Assembly (NCBI RefSeq): GCF_019456655.1
Contig: NZ_CP080332.1
Location: forward strand, 3,844,001-3,908,000
Direction of reading: 5' to 3'
Length of the DNA stretch: 64,000 bases
From: Mycolicibacterium diernhoferi
GTDB taxonomy: Bacteria; Actinomycetota; Actinomycetes; Mycobacteriales; Mycobacteriaceae
Positions 9,142 through 17,490 of this stretch are shown here, piece by piece. The notes beneath the pieces were generated by a model, which ran no database searches, was not told the DNA's origin, and worked only from the letters and a program-made list of their open reading frames with translations. Position numbers and translations under genes: made by a program. Numbering within the stretch: the stretch's first letter is position 1; each line of letters begins with the position of its first letter.

Positions 9142-10710
9142 ATGTTGCGGAGACGTATTTTTCTTGCCGGCGGCGCAGGGGCCGCGGCCGTGGTGTCGGC
9201 ACAGGCACTGGCGGGATGCTCCACGGCGGAGACCACGGTCCCGTCGGCCACCAACGCTCCCGGCGCGCTCGCGGGCCTGCCCGAAGAGATCATCAAGATC
9301 CGCGACGAATACATTGCGAAGTTCGACGAAGAGTACGTCGACAATGTGATCGTCCAGCACTTCCTGAACCGGATCTCCGACGGTGAGCGACCGGTGTTAC
9401 CGATGATCGACACCCCGCTGACCAAAGAGAACGCCCTCCCTTACGACCTGTGGGGACTTCTCAGCGAGACATGGCAACCCGCCCCTGAGGAGGGTGTCAC
9501 CGTCTTCCTCCAGGGACTGGACAAACGCGGTCCGGACAACCTGCGCAAGCGCATCTACATGTCGGCGGTCACCCCCGATCTCTACGAGGGGATGTACCAG
9601 GGCAAGGTCGTCGAGTTCTTCGATGCCCTGTTCGGCCCGGCAAACGCCAAGAAGCCGTTGATGAAGCTGTACCTGGACACCTTCTGGGACCTGTACTGGA
9701 ATCTGCATCTGGGGGTCAAGGGTGATCAGATTCCCGAGCAGGTGCGTCAGATCGGGGCCAGCTTCAATGCGGTACTGGCATATCGCGATCCCACCGAACA
9801 GATCGTCTACGACAACTACATGACGGTGCGCAAGAACCTCGACTTCCTGAAGTCGTGGATCGACGACCGGCTCGAGGACATCGAAGCCGGCCGGACACCC
9901 GAACCGGAGAAGACATTCGCCTGGTACTGGCTCAAGAATGGTGAGAACAGCGAGCACTTCAACCACAAGGATGTGGTTTTCGAGTGCTTCCACAATTTCG
10001 TGGCCTTCAGCCAGTGGGGTAACAGTCTCTACAACGTGATGGCGACCCTGGGCCGCGAGGGCGGCAACAGCCAGGCCAAGGACTGGTTCACCCGGACCAT
10101 GTCCGGCGATTACGACAATGCGGCCGGATCGGCCTTCCCGCCTTTGGAACGTCTTGTGATGGAACTGTTCCGGACGATCTCGCCCAACGGCGGCAGCATC
10201 TCGGCATTGCAGATCTCGCCGGAGGTGCAGTTCGAGCGGCACAGCTACATGATCAGCCCGCACACCTCGACCAGCCACGACCCCGTGCAGTGGGTCAACC
10301 CCGACGAATTCGACCCGTCGCGCTATGAGGCCGCGCCCACCAGCGCCGAGGTGGACGAGGCACGGATCAAGCAGATGGGCCTGGCCAAGTGCCCCTTCGA
10401 CCCGACATCCTTCGATGTCAAGGACGGCCGCAAGGCCGCCATGCAGAACAGCGCCTTCGGCACCGTGTTCGGGGTCGTCGACGACCGCCCACTGCCGGTG
10501 TGCGATTACGCCGGGTTCGCGCCATTCGGGTTCGGTTACCGCCGCTGCCCAGGTGAGCAACTCACGATCATGGCGTTCGAGGATCTGCTGCGGATCGTCT
10601 GGAACAAGAAGCTCGAATTCGTGCCCGTCGCCGGAGCGGATGCCCAGCAACTCCCCATCGGTCCGACCACGGTGATCGGCGACAACATCGGATTCGCCCG
10701 GCGTCTCTGA
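9142..10710 (+). CDS. Exported Tat-lipoprotein cytochrome P450 (CYP74-like features)
   Basis: 522-aa haem protein. The start is ATG 9142 with AGGAA at 9131-9135. The N-terminus has a twin-arginine motif RRIFL (residues 4-8), a short hydrophobic stretch and a lipobox LAGC (23-26), so it should be exported folded by Tat and lipid-anchored at Cys26. P450 hallmarks: ExxR at Glu341-Arg344, the DPSRY segment after it, and the haem loop FGFGYRRCPGEQL with ligand Cys469. The I-helix region (residues 278-295, FECFHNFVAFSQWGNS) lacks the acid-threonine pair used for O2 activation and resembles the HN...N pattern of CYP74 hydroperoxide-metabolising enzymes. This fits NAD(P)H-independent chemistry on hydroperoxides outside the membrane. 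Substrate unknown. Confidence 0.8.
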   Translation: MLRRRIFLAGGAGAAAVVSAQALAGCSTAETTVPSATNAPGALAGLPEEIIKIRDEYIAKFDEEYVDNVIVQHFLNRISDGERPVLPMIDTPLTKENALPYDLWGLLSETWQPAPEEGVTVFLQGLDKRGPDNLRKRIYMSAVTPDLYEGMYQGKVVEFFDALFGPANAKKPLMKLYLDTFWDLYWNLHLGVKGDQIPEQVRQIGASFNAVLAYRDPTEQIVYDNYMTVRKNLDFLKSWIDDRLEDIEAGRTPEPEKTFAWYWLKNGENSEHFNHKDVVFECFHNFVAFSQWGNSLYNVMATLGREGGNSQAKDWFTRTMSGDYDNAAGSAFPPLERLVMELFRTISPNGGSISALQISPEVQFERHSYMISPHTSTSHDPVQWVNPDEFDPSRYEAAPTSAEVDEARIKQMGLAKCPFDPTSFDVKDGRKAAMQNSAFGTVFGVVDDRPLPVCDYAGFAPFGFGYRRCPGEQLTIMAFEDLLRIVWNKKLEFVPVAGADAQQLPIGPTTVIGDNIGFARRL

Positions 10711-10759
10711 TTGACCGACAGCATCGGGCCCGGCCGGCACAACTGACTGGGTCCGATGG

Positions 10760-11338
10760 TCAGTTCGGCGTGGGGGTGCGCAGGCCCAGGAGCTGCCGCG
10801 CCGCCTGGGCCAACTCGGCAGAAAGGTCGATGCCGGGCGGGTTCTGCACGGCCGGGTCGGCGGCCGCGGACATGCCGGCCAGCACCATCGCCGCCCGGAC
10901 CCGCCCGCCCGGTCCGGGATGCGCGGCGGCCAGCAGCGTCATCTGCCGGTTCACCAGACCGCTCCACTGCGGTTGGCCGCGGATGAACTCGAGCACCGCC
11001 GGGTCCCCGCGCAGGATCGACACCATGGCGCGGTTGTCGGCGGCCAGTTCGGCGTAGCCGCTGATCATCCGTTCGGCGCGGGCGGTAACCGACGGCTGGG
11101 CCTCGGCGTCGGTGACGATTTCGGCCAGCCCATCCAACACCGGCCCGATCAGCGCTGCCAGGATCTCGTCACGGGCGCGAAAGTGGTGATATATGGCGCC
11201 CTTTCGGAAGCCCAACCGGTCGGCGATCATCTGCAGCGAGGTGCCCGCGTAACCGTGCTCGCGGATCAGTTCGGCCGCGGCGGCCAGCAGCCGGTCCCGG
11301 GTCGCGGGCTCCGCGTGCCGCTCCTCCGACGTGCCCAT
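10760..11338 (-). CDS. TetR-family regulator divergent from SDR
   Basis: 192-aa TetR protein: HTH at about residues 15-60 (TSLQMIADRLGFRKGAIYHHF), then a ligand-binding domain with TetR_C-like helices. ATG 11338 (MGTSEERHAEP) is preferred to the upstream in-frame start at 11368. Two identical perfect palindromes lie between it and the divergent SDR gene and are the obvious binding sites; the protein probably represses both itself and the SDR until a substrate-like ligand appears. Confidence 0.87.
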   Translation of the reverse strand: MGTSEERHAEPATRDRLLAAAAELIREHGYAGTSLQMIADRLGFRKGAIYHHFRARDEILAALIGPVLDGLAEIVTDAEAQPSVTARAERMISGYAELAADNRAMVSILRGDPAVLEFIRGQPQWSGLVNRQMTLLAAAHPGPGGRVRAAMVLAGMSAAADPAVQNPPGIDLSAELAQAARQLLGLRTPTPN

Positions 11339-11377
11339 CGTCACTCCCCTTCGGCGCTGTGAATGCACTCACGATAG

Positions 11378-11393
11378 CTGGACGATCGTCCAG
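11378..11393. promoter_or_regulatory. TetR operator 1 (perfect 16-bp palindrome)
   Basis: CTGGACGATCGTCCAG is its own reverse complement. It lies 40 bp upstream of the TetR start codon. An identical copy lies 44 bp away on centre-to-centre distance, close to four helical turns, so two dimers would bind on one face of the DNA. Confidence 0.8.
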
Positions 11394-11421
11394 CCGACCG
11401 CGATCATGGATGGCGAACTTA

Positions 11422-11437
11422 CTGGACGATCGTCCAG
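11422..11437. promoter_or_regulatory. TetR operator 2 (perfect 16-bp palindrome)
   Basis: Second identical copy of CTGGACGATCGTCCAG, 24 bp before the SDR start codon. Its position next to the ribosome-binding region suggests direct repression of the SDR gene. Confidence 0.8.
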
Positions 11438-11460
11438 ACACCCGAAAGGACCGGTCAGCC

Positions 11461-12282
11461 ATGACATTCGAGCTCGCCAACAAGGTCGCAATCGTCACCG
11501 GCGGCGCGGCGGGCATCGGCGCTGCCGCGGTCCGGCACTTCCTCAAGGAGGGCGCCTACGTCGTCATCGCCGACATCAACGCCGATCAGGGCGAGGCGAT
11601 GGAGGCCGAACTCGGGCCCGACTGCGCGTTCAAGTACACCGACGTCTCCAAGCGCAGCGACGTGCAGGACCTGGTGGACTTCGCGGTCGCCACCTTCGGC
11701 GGCCTGGACATCATGTTCAACAACGCCGGCATCTCCGGCACCATGCAGCCCAACCTGCTCGACGACGACTTCGCGGACTTCGAGCAGGTGCTCAAGGTCG
11801 ATCTGCTCGGGGTCATGCTGGGCACCCAGATCGCGGCGCGCCACATGAAGGAGAACGGCGGCGGGTCGATCATCAACACCACCTCGATCGGCGGGATGCA
11901 GGCCGGGTGCACCGTGCTGTCCTACCGGGCCGCCAAGGCCGGCGTCATCCACTTCAGCAAGTCCGCGGCAATCGACCTGGCCGAGTACGGGATCCGGGTC
12001 AACTGCATCGCCCCCGGCGGCATCCCGACCGCAATCCTGTCGTCGGCGACCGGAGATGCCGAGGAGTCGGGAACCACGTCGGCGATCCGCCGGATCATCG
12101 CCGAGGACCGCCCGCTCAAATTCGACGGCGACACCTCCGACATCGCCAACGCCGCGGTCTATCTGGGCAGCGACCGGTCCCGCTACGTCACCGGCATCGT
12201 GCTGCCGGTCGACGGTGGGATCACCGCCGGCAACCCGCGTAACCCGTTGCGCGCGATGCTCGCCGAGGCAATGGCTTCCTGA
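11461..12282 (+). CDS. Short-chain dehydrogenase/reductase
   Basis: 273-aa classical SDR. Cofactor motif TGGAAGIGAAA at about residues 13-23, NNAG motif in the central part, catalytic Tyr155 and Lys159 (SYRAAKAG) with a serine in the preceding strand. Family members oxidise alcohols or reduce ketones with NAD(P); Asp at the end of beta-2 (VIADIN) suggests NAD. AAAGGA at 11445-11450 precedes ATG 11461. Regulated by the divergent TetR through the two palindromes. The substrate is not evident; a sterol, bile-acid-like or fatty alcohol is typical for mycobacterial SDRs of this kind. Confidence 0.85.
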   Translation: MTFELANKVAIVTGGAAGIGAAAVRHFLKEGAYVVIADINADQGEAMEAELGPDCAFKYTDVSKRSDVQDLVDFAVATFGGLDIMFNNAGISGTMQPNLLDDDFADFEQVLKVDLLGVMLGTQIAARHMKENGGGSIINTTSIGGMQAGCTVLSYRAAKAGVIHFSKSAAIDLAEYGIRVNCIAPGGIPTAILSSATGDAEESGTTSAIRRIIAEDRPLKFDGDTSDIANAAVYLGSDRSRYVTGIVLPVDGGITAGNPRNPLRAMLAEAMAS

Positions 12283-12293
12283 GCCTTCCGGTC

Positions 12294-13022
12294 TCAGTCC
12301 GGGTCGGCGAACACATCGACGGCCTCGGCGATGCGCCGATGAGCGCGGGTGAGCACGGCCTCACCGTGCCCGAAGCCCGCGATCTCGGCGCCGAGGGCGG
12401 CCAGCCGGGCCTGGGACCGCAGCGCCGCCGGCCGGTCGGTGTTGAACACCCCGAGGATCACCCGCCCGTCGAACTCGGCGATCGCGTCGCCGGTCAGGAC
12501 GGCACCGGCCGCCGGCAGATGAACGGCGATGCTGCCCGGGGTGTGCCCCGGCACCTCCAAGATCTGGGCGCCACCGGCGAAATCCAGCACGTCCCCGTCG
12601 GCGACGGCCCGATCCACTCGGCACGGCGGCCCGTGCGGCGGCAGGTCCGTTTCCGGGCGAATCGCGCTTTCCCGCACCGTCAATCGCGGCAACGGACCCG
12701 GGGATTCCCCGCGGACATAGTCGGCGTCGGCCGCCCCGGCGACGACCTCGGCACCCGACCAACCGGCGATCTCCGCGGCGGAGCCGGCGTGATCTTCATG
12801 AAAGTGCGTGAGCACGATGCGGGTGAGGTCACCGCGGGTGCGGCCCACGGCCGTCAGCGCCTCGGCGATCACCGGCGCGCTGTCGGGCCAGCCGGTGTCG
12901 ATCAGGGTCACCCCGTCCTCGCCCACCCACAGGTAGCAGTTCAGTAGGTGAGCCCGATCGCCGGGAATGCGCACCCCGAACAGCGACGCCGACAGTTCGG
13001 CGACGAAGTCGGGAAGCGCCAT
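12294..13022 (-). CDS. MBL-fold metallo-hydrolase
   Basis: 242-aa metallo-beta-lactamase-fold enzyme. The metal-binding motif THFHEDHAG gives His73, His75, Asp77 and His78; further ligands are in VPGHTPGSIAVH and LTGDAI. The open frame extends to 13253 but that part is the DUF3145 gene; ATG 13022 begins the recognisable domain. It follows the DUF3145 gene by 8 bp on the same strand and is probably co-transcribed. Family members hydrolyse thioesters, lactones or beta-lactams; no specific substrate can be read from the sequence. Confidence 0.82.
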   Translation of the reverse strand: MALPDFVAELSASLFGVRIPGDRAHLLNCYLWVGEDGVTLIDTGWPDSAPVIAEALTAVGRTRGDLTRIVLTHFHEDHAGSAAEIAGWSGAEVVAGAADADYVRGESPGPLPRLTVRESAIRPETDLPPHGPPCRVDRAVADGDVLDFAGGAQILEVPGHTPGSIAVHLPAAGAVLTGDAIAEFDGRVILGVFNTDRPAALRSQARLAALGAEIAGFGHGEAVLTRAHRRIAEAVDVFADPD

Positions 13023-13030
13023 GGCCGCGG

Positions 13031-13543
13031 CTAGCCGACGCCCCGGTTGAGCCAGGTGACCTCGCCGGTGTCCCCACCGCCACGGTAGGGCTCCAGCGAT
13101 TCGTCCCACGCGGTGCCGAGCACCGAATCCAGGTCCGCGGCCAGTGCATCGGCCCCGGACGCCATCAGGCTGCGCAGCCGCTGCTCGCCGACCATCACGT
13201 CGCCGTTGGCGCTCATCACGCCGTGCCACAGCCCGAGCTGCGGGGTGTGGCACCAGCGGTGCCCGTCGACGCCCTCACTGGGGTCTTCGGTCACCTCGAA
13301 GCGCAGCACCGACCACGACCGGAGGGCATTGGCCAACTGCGCGCCGGTACCCACCGGGCCCACCCAGTTCGTGACAGCGCGAAGCTGCCCGGGCATGGCG
13401 GGCTGGGGCGTCCACTTGAGGTTCGCCCGCGCCGACAGGGTCGACGAAAGTGCCCACTCCACATGTGGGCATACCGCCGCGGGCGAGGCGTGAACGTAAA
13501 CCACGCCAGTTGTCGCCTCGGCGAACTGGTTCGACGCACGCAT
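13031..13543 (-). CDS. DUF3145 family protein
   Basis: 170-aa protein matching the highly conserved mycobacterial DUF3145 family (recognised from the start MRASNQFAEATTGVVYVHAS and the motif ARANLKWTPQPAMPGQLRAV). No signal peptide or membrane segment. Function unknown; the strong conservation across mycobacteria suggests a housekeeping role. The 110 bp upstream of the start codon, before the convergent-side serine hydrolase gene, would hold its promoter. Confidence 0.85.
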   Translation of the reverse strand: MRASNQFAEATTGVVYVHASPAAVCPHVEWALSSTLSARANLKWTPQPAMPGQLRAVTNWVGPVGTGAQLANALRSWSVLRFEVTEDPSEGVDGHRWCHTPQLGLWHGVMSANGDVMVGEQRLRSLMASGADALAADLDSVLGTAWDESLEPYRGGGDTGEVTWLNRGVG

Positions 13544-13653
13544 ACTTCTGCTCCTTCGGCTCCACGAGGGACGTCTTCCCCAACGACCTGGCGTTACCGA
13601 ACTGTGCAGTTGTTTCGTGCGTGTCTATTGTGCCTTGTGGGACGCGTGTTGCG

Positions 13654-14478
13654 CTAGTGTGCCCCGAATTCTCTCAGGACTCCATCAGAGATGGCCGGCC
13701 ACAGCGGGTAGGTCCAGTCCCCGAAGTCCCGGTCGGTGAGCACGACAAAGGCCAGGTCAACAGCCGGATCCACCCACAGGAACGTGCCCGACTGACCGAA
13801 ATGACCGAAGGTGCGCGTCGAGTTCTGAGACCCCGTCCAGTGCGGCGACTTGTCCGACCTGATCTCGAACCCCAGCCCCCAGTCGTTGGGCCGCTGCGAT
13901 CCGAAACCGGGCAGCACCCCGTTCAGGCCGGGGAACTGCACCGAGATCGCCTCGGCGTGCAGGGCCTCCGAGACCAGTCCGGGCCGCAACAGGTCCCCGG
14001 CGAACGCGGCCAGATCCGTCACCGAGGCGTAGCCGCCGTGACCGGCGGCGGGCGCCCCGCCGCGCAAGGTCGAGGACGCCATGCCCAGCGGCTCGAACAC
14101 CGCCTCGCTCAGGTACTGCCCGAACTCGATGTCGGCGGCCTCCTGCAGCGCCTCGGCCAGCAGGGTGAACCCGTAGTTGGAGTAGATCCGCCGGGCGCCC
14201 GGGGCGGCCAGCAGGTCGGCGGACTGCATCGACACACCGGAGGTGTGGGCCAGCAGGTGACGCACCGTCGCCCCCGGCGGCCCGGCCGGGGTGTCCAGAT
14301 CGAACACGCCCTCCTCGACCGCGATCTGCGCCGCGCGCGCCACCAACGGCTTGGTCACCGAGGCCAACCGGAACACCTGCGCGGTGTCTCCGTGCGTGGC
14401 CAATAGGCCGGACGGCCCGACCACCGCTGCGGCCACCGCCGGCACCGGCCAATCGGACAGGACGTCGAGGGCACTCAC
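13654..14478 (-). CDS. Beta-lactamase-family serine hydrolase
   Basis: 274-aa serine hydrolase of the class C beta-lactamase / esterase family. Catalytic SxxK is Ser40-Val-Thr-Lys43 (RLASVTKPLV), the YxN motif is Tyr99-Ser-Asn101 (RRIYSNYGF), and a GHFGQSGTF segment near the C-terminus fills the KTG-like position. No signal peptide, so probably a cytoplasmic esterase or peptidase rather than a drug-resistance enzyme. GTG 14478 (reads as MSALDVLSDWP) is preferred to GTG 14511, because the domain begins there. It is divergent from the mycothiol dehydrogenase gene. Confidence 0.83.
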   Translation of the reverse strand: MSALDVLSDWPVPAVAAAVVGPSGLLATHGDTAQVFRLASVTKPLVARAAQIAVEEGVFDLDTPAGPPGATVRHLLAHTSGVSMQSADLLAAPGARRIYSNYGFTLLAEALQEAADIEFGQYLSEAVFEPLGMASSTLRGGAPAAGHGGYASVTDLAAFAGDLLRPGLVSEALHAEAISVQFPGLNGVLPGFGSQRPNDWGLGFEIRSDKSPHWTGSQNSTRTFGHFGQSGTFLWVDPAVDLAFVVLTDRDFGDWTYPLWPAISDGVLREFGAH

Positions 14479-14552
14479 GGGCAGGATGCTACTTGCACAG
14501 CGCCTGGACACCTGTCCCAGGAACCCGAGGGCCGGGTACTAAGTTGTAGGCC

Positions 14553-15638
14553 ATGAGTCAGACGGTGCGTGGTGTTATCTCTCGGTCCAAGGGTGCTCCG
14601 GTGGAGCTGGTGGACATCGTGATTCCGGATCCCGGCCCGGGTGAGGTGGTGGTCGCGGTGCAGGCCTGCGGGGTCTGCCACACCGATCTGACCTACCGCG
14701 AAGGCGGCATCAACGACGAATACCCGTTCCTGCTCGGGCATGAGGCCGCCGGCATCGTCGAAACCATCGGCGAGGGAGTCACCCACGTCGAGGTCGGCGA
14801 TTTCGTCATCCTGAACTGGCGCGCGGTGTGTGGAGAGTGCCGGGCCTGCAAGCGCGGTCGCCCGCAGCTGTGCTTCGACACCTTCAACGCCACCCAGAAG
14901 ATGACCCTGACCGACGGCACCGAACTGACCCCCGCGCTGGGCATCGGGGCGTTCGCCGACAAGACCCTGGTCCATCAGGGCCAGTGCACCAAGGTCGACC
15001 CCGAAGCCGACCCCGCCGTCGCCGGGCTGCTCGGCTGCGGCGTGATGGCCGGCCTCGGCGCGGCGGTCAACACCGGCGCGGTCGGCCGCGATGACACCGT
15101 CGCGGTCATCGGCTGCGGCGGCGTCGGGGACGCCGCGATCGCCGGGGCCGCCCTGGTCGGGGCGCGCACCATCATCGCCGTCGACGTCGACAACCGAAAG
15201 CTCGACCAGGCCCGCGAATTCGGGGCCACCCACACCATCAACGCCCGCGATCTCGACGCGGTGAAAACCATCCAGGACCTCACCGACGGATTCGGCGCCG
15301 ACGTCGTCATCGACGCGGTCGGCCGCCCGGAAACCTGGAAACAGGCCTTCTACGCCCGCGACCTGGCCGGCACCGTCGTCCTGGTCGGCGTCCCCACCCC
15401 GGACATGAAGCTGGAAATGCCGCTGGTCGACTTCTTCTCCCACGGCGGCTCCCTGAAGTCGAGCTGGTACGGCGACTGCCTGCCCGAACGCGACTTCCCC
15501 ACCCTGATCAGCCTGTACCGCCAGGGCCGCCTGCCGCTGGACAAATTCGTCTCCGAACGCATCACCCTCGACGCCATCGAAGACGCCTTCCACAAGATGC
15601 ACGCCGGCGAGGTCCTGCGCTCGGTGGTCGTCCTGTGA
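14553..15638 (+). CDS. mscR: S-(hydroxymethyl)mycothiol / nitrosomycothiol dehydrogenase
   Basis: 361-aa zinc-dependent class III alcohol dehydrogenase that oxidises the formaldehyde adduct of mycothiol (NAD-linked) and can reduce S-nitrosomycothiol. Catalytic zinc ligands Cys42 (GVCHTD) and His63-Glu64 (LGHEAAG); structural zinc by Cys93, 96, 99 and 107 ([15 protein letters not shown]); Rossmann motif IGCGGVGD. Strongly resembles M. tuberculosis Rv2259 (MscR/AdhE2). The next gene starts inside its stop codon (GTGA), giving a dedicated detoxification operon with an MBL hydrolase. Confidence 0.92.
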   Translation: MSQTVRGVISRSKGAPVELVDIVIPDPGPGEVVVAVQACGVCHTDLTYREGGINDEYPFLLGHEAAGIVETIGEGVTHVEVGDFVILNWRAVCGECRACKRGRPQLCFDTFNATQKMTLTDGTELTPALGIGAFADKTLVHQGQCTKVDPEADPAVAGLLGCGVMAGLGAAVNTGAVGRDDTVAVIGCGGVGDAAIAGAALVGARTIIAVDVDNRKLDQAREFGATHTINARDLDAVKTIQDLTDGFGADVVIDAVGRPETWKQAFYARDLAGTVVLVGVPTPDMKLEMPLVDFFSHGGSLKSSWYGDCLPERDFPTLISLYRQGRLPLDKFVSERITLDAIEDAFHKMHAGEVLRSVVVL

Positions 15639-16255
15639 GCATTCAGCGGGTCGTCACCTCCGGCACCTTCGAACTCGACGGCGGCTCCTGGGCGGTCGAC
15701 AACAACATCTGGCTCGTCGGCGACGACACCGACGTCATCGTCTTCGACGCCGCCCACACCGCGGCCCCGATCGTCGAGGCCGTCAACGGGCGCAACGTCA
15801 TCGCCGTGGTCTGCACCCACGGGCACAACGACCACATCACCGTCGCCCCCGAACTCGGCGCCACCCTGGATGCCCCGGTGTTCCTGCACCCCGCCGACGA
15901 AATGCTCTGGCAGGTCGTGCACCCCGGTGCCGAGTACCGCACCGTCGACGACGGCCTGGTCCTACGCGCCGGTGGTATCGAACTGCACGCCCTGCACACC
16001 CCCGGCCACTCCCCGGGCTCGGTGTGCTGGTCGGCCCCCGACCTGAACGCCGTCATCTCCGGGGACACCCTCTTCCACGGCGGGCCCGGCGCCACCGGAC
16101 GGTCCTACTCGGACTTCCCGACCATCCTGGACTCCATCAAAAACCGCCTCGGCCTGCTCCCCGACGACACCGTCGTCTACACCGGCCACGGCGACACCAC
16201 CACCATCGGCGGCGAACTCATCCACTACGACGAATGGGTCACCCGCGGCCACTAG
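15635..16255 (+). CDS. MBL-fold hydrolase partnered with mycothiol dehydrogenase
   Basis: 206-aa metallo-beta-lactamase-fold protein, like Rv2260. Zinc-binding motif THGHNDH gives His62, His64, Asp66 and His67; later ligands are in [11 protein letters not shown] and [11 protein letters not shown]; the C-terminal TGHGDTT supplies another His. By analogy with S-formylglutathione hydrolase/glyoxalase II it is expected to hydrolyse the S-formylmycothiol made by MscR. GTG 15635 overlaps the mscR stop by 4 bp, indicating coupled translation. Confidence 0.88.
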   Translation: MSIQRVVTSGTFELDGGSWAVDNNIWLVGDDTDVIVFDAAHTAAPIVEAVNGRNVIAVVCTHGHNDHITVAPELGATLDAPVFLHPADEMLWQVVHPGAEYRTVDDGLVLRAGGIELHALHTPGHSPGSVCWSAPDLNAVISGDTLFHGGPGATGRSYSDFPTILDSIKNRLGLLPDDTVVYTGHGDTTTIGGELIHYDEWVTRGH

Positions 16256-16307
16256 CCGGCCGGCCACTGAGTGCACGATTCGTGACGGGGAGCACTAAGC
16301 TCCCCTC

Positions 16308-17423
16308 ATGAGACGGCGGCTACTGCGGATCATCGTCAGTCTTCTGGCGGTGTTCCTGACGGCGTCGTGTGCGGCACCGTCGTCGCAATCGGCCGATCCG
16401 GCTTCGCCGACCGCGCCGATCCCGCCGCTCGGGGTGTCGGGCACCTCGCTGACGCTGGACGGCAAGCCGTGGTGGCCCATCGGCATCAACGCCTATCAGC
16501 TGGCCACCGACTGGTCCGTCAACGCCGGGTGCGGTGCCGAGGTGGACCTCGACGCGTTCTTCAGCCGGCTCCAACCACATTCGCTGACCCGGTTCAATGC
16601 GTTCTCCAGTCTCGCGGTGAACAAGCACACCGGGCTGCTCGACTTCTCCGCCATCGACGCGGTCGTCCGCGCCGCCGAACGACACGGACAACTGTTGGTC
16701 GCGGTGCTGTCCAACAACGAGGGTGCGTGCGAGGGCGACTCGTTCAAGGACTACGAGTGGTACGCCCGCGGGTGGCGCACCGAAGTCTCCCCCGGTACCC
16801 CGATGACGTTTCAGGCGTGGCTGGACACCGCGGTGCAGCGCTGGCGGGATTCTCCGGCGCTGGCCGGCTGGACCGCCGTCGGGGAACCCGAGCCCTCGGA
16901 GTGCCGCGACCCGCAGTGTGATTGGACCCGGCGGTACTGCCATCCGGACTCACCGAACGTACTTCGTGCGTTCTACGACGCCACCGGCGCCCGGATTCGT
17001 GAGATCGATCCGGACACAACCATTTTCAGTGGCCACGCAGGCGGCGGGCAGTGCGGCTCGGCGGGTGAGGCCTTCGAGCGGGTGAGCGCCTCACCGGGCG
17101 TCGACGTGCTGGAATACCACTTCTACCACGGCATCGACTCGCTGCCCGGAAACGCGTTCGACGGACTCGTTCGGCGCACACAGCAGGCCCGCGCACTGAA
17201 CAAGCCACTGCTGATCACCGAGATCGGCATGCAGGCCGGTTCCTGCGGGTCACTCGACAACCGGGAGCGGGTGCTGCGCGATGCGTTCACCGAGATGCGC
17301 AAGCACGGCACCGCGGGTGCGATGTTCTGGTCCTTCGTGCCGGACCCACGACCCAGCGAATGCACGTTGGACATCGGGCCCACCGACCCCTTGATGCGGC
17401 TGGTCGGTACCTCCCCGGGCTGA
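16308..17423 (+). CDS. Lipoprotein with GH5-like glycoside hydrolase fold
   Basis: 371-aa exported protein. The N-terminus RRRLLRIIVSLLAVFLTASC has a basic region, hydrophobic core and a lipobox ending at Cys21, so a lipid-anchored extracellular location is expected. The body looks like a (beta/alpha)8 clan-A glycosidase: GVSGTSLTLDGKPWWPIGIN start, candidate acid/base Glu in TAVGEPEPSE and candidate nucleophile Glu in LLITEIGMQ. Several cysteine pairs fit disulfides outside the cell. Possible substrate is a mannan or glucan; not determinable here. Alone between the formaldehyde operon and the StyA-like gene. Confidence 0.75.
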   Translation: MRRRLLRIIVSLLAVFLTASCAAPSSQSADPASPTAPIPPLGVSGTSLTLDGKPWWPIGINAYQLATDWSVNAGCGAEVDLDAFFSRLQPHSLTRFNAFSSLAVNKHTGLLDFSAIDAVVRAAERHGQLLVAVLSNNEGACEGDSFKDYEWYARGWRTEVSPGTPMTFQAWLDTAVQRWRDSPALAGWTAVGEPEPSECRDPQCDWTRRYCHPDSPNVLRAFYDATGARIREIDPDTTIFSGHAGGGQCGSAGEAFERVSASPGVDVLEYHFYHGIDSLPGNAFDGLVRRTQQARALNKPLLITEIGMQAGSCGSLDNRERVLRDAFTEMRKHGTAGAMFWSFVPDPRPSECTLDIGPTDPLMRLVGTSPG

Positions 17424-17490
17424 CGGCTTTTCCGATCACGCTGAGCCTGTACCTACCCGCGCGGCACCCCTGGGCCGATAGTCAGATGCC

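Noticed and set aside
14503..14519. Imperfect inverted repeat CTGGACACCTGTCCCAG upstream of mscR
   Set aside because: Arms match only with a bulged base and no regulator gene is adjacent; could be chance in GC-rich DNA.
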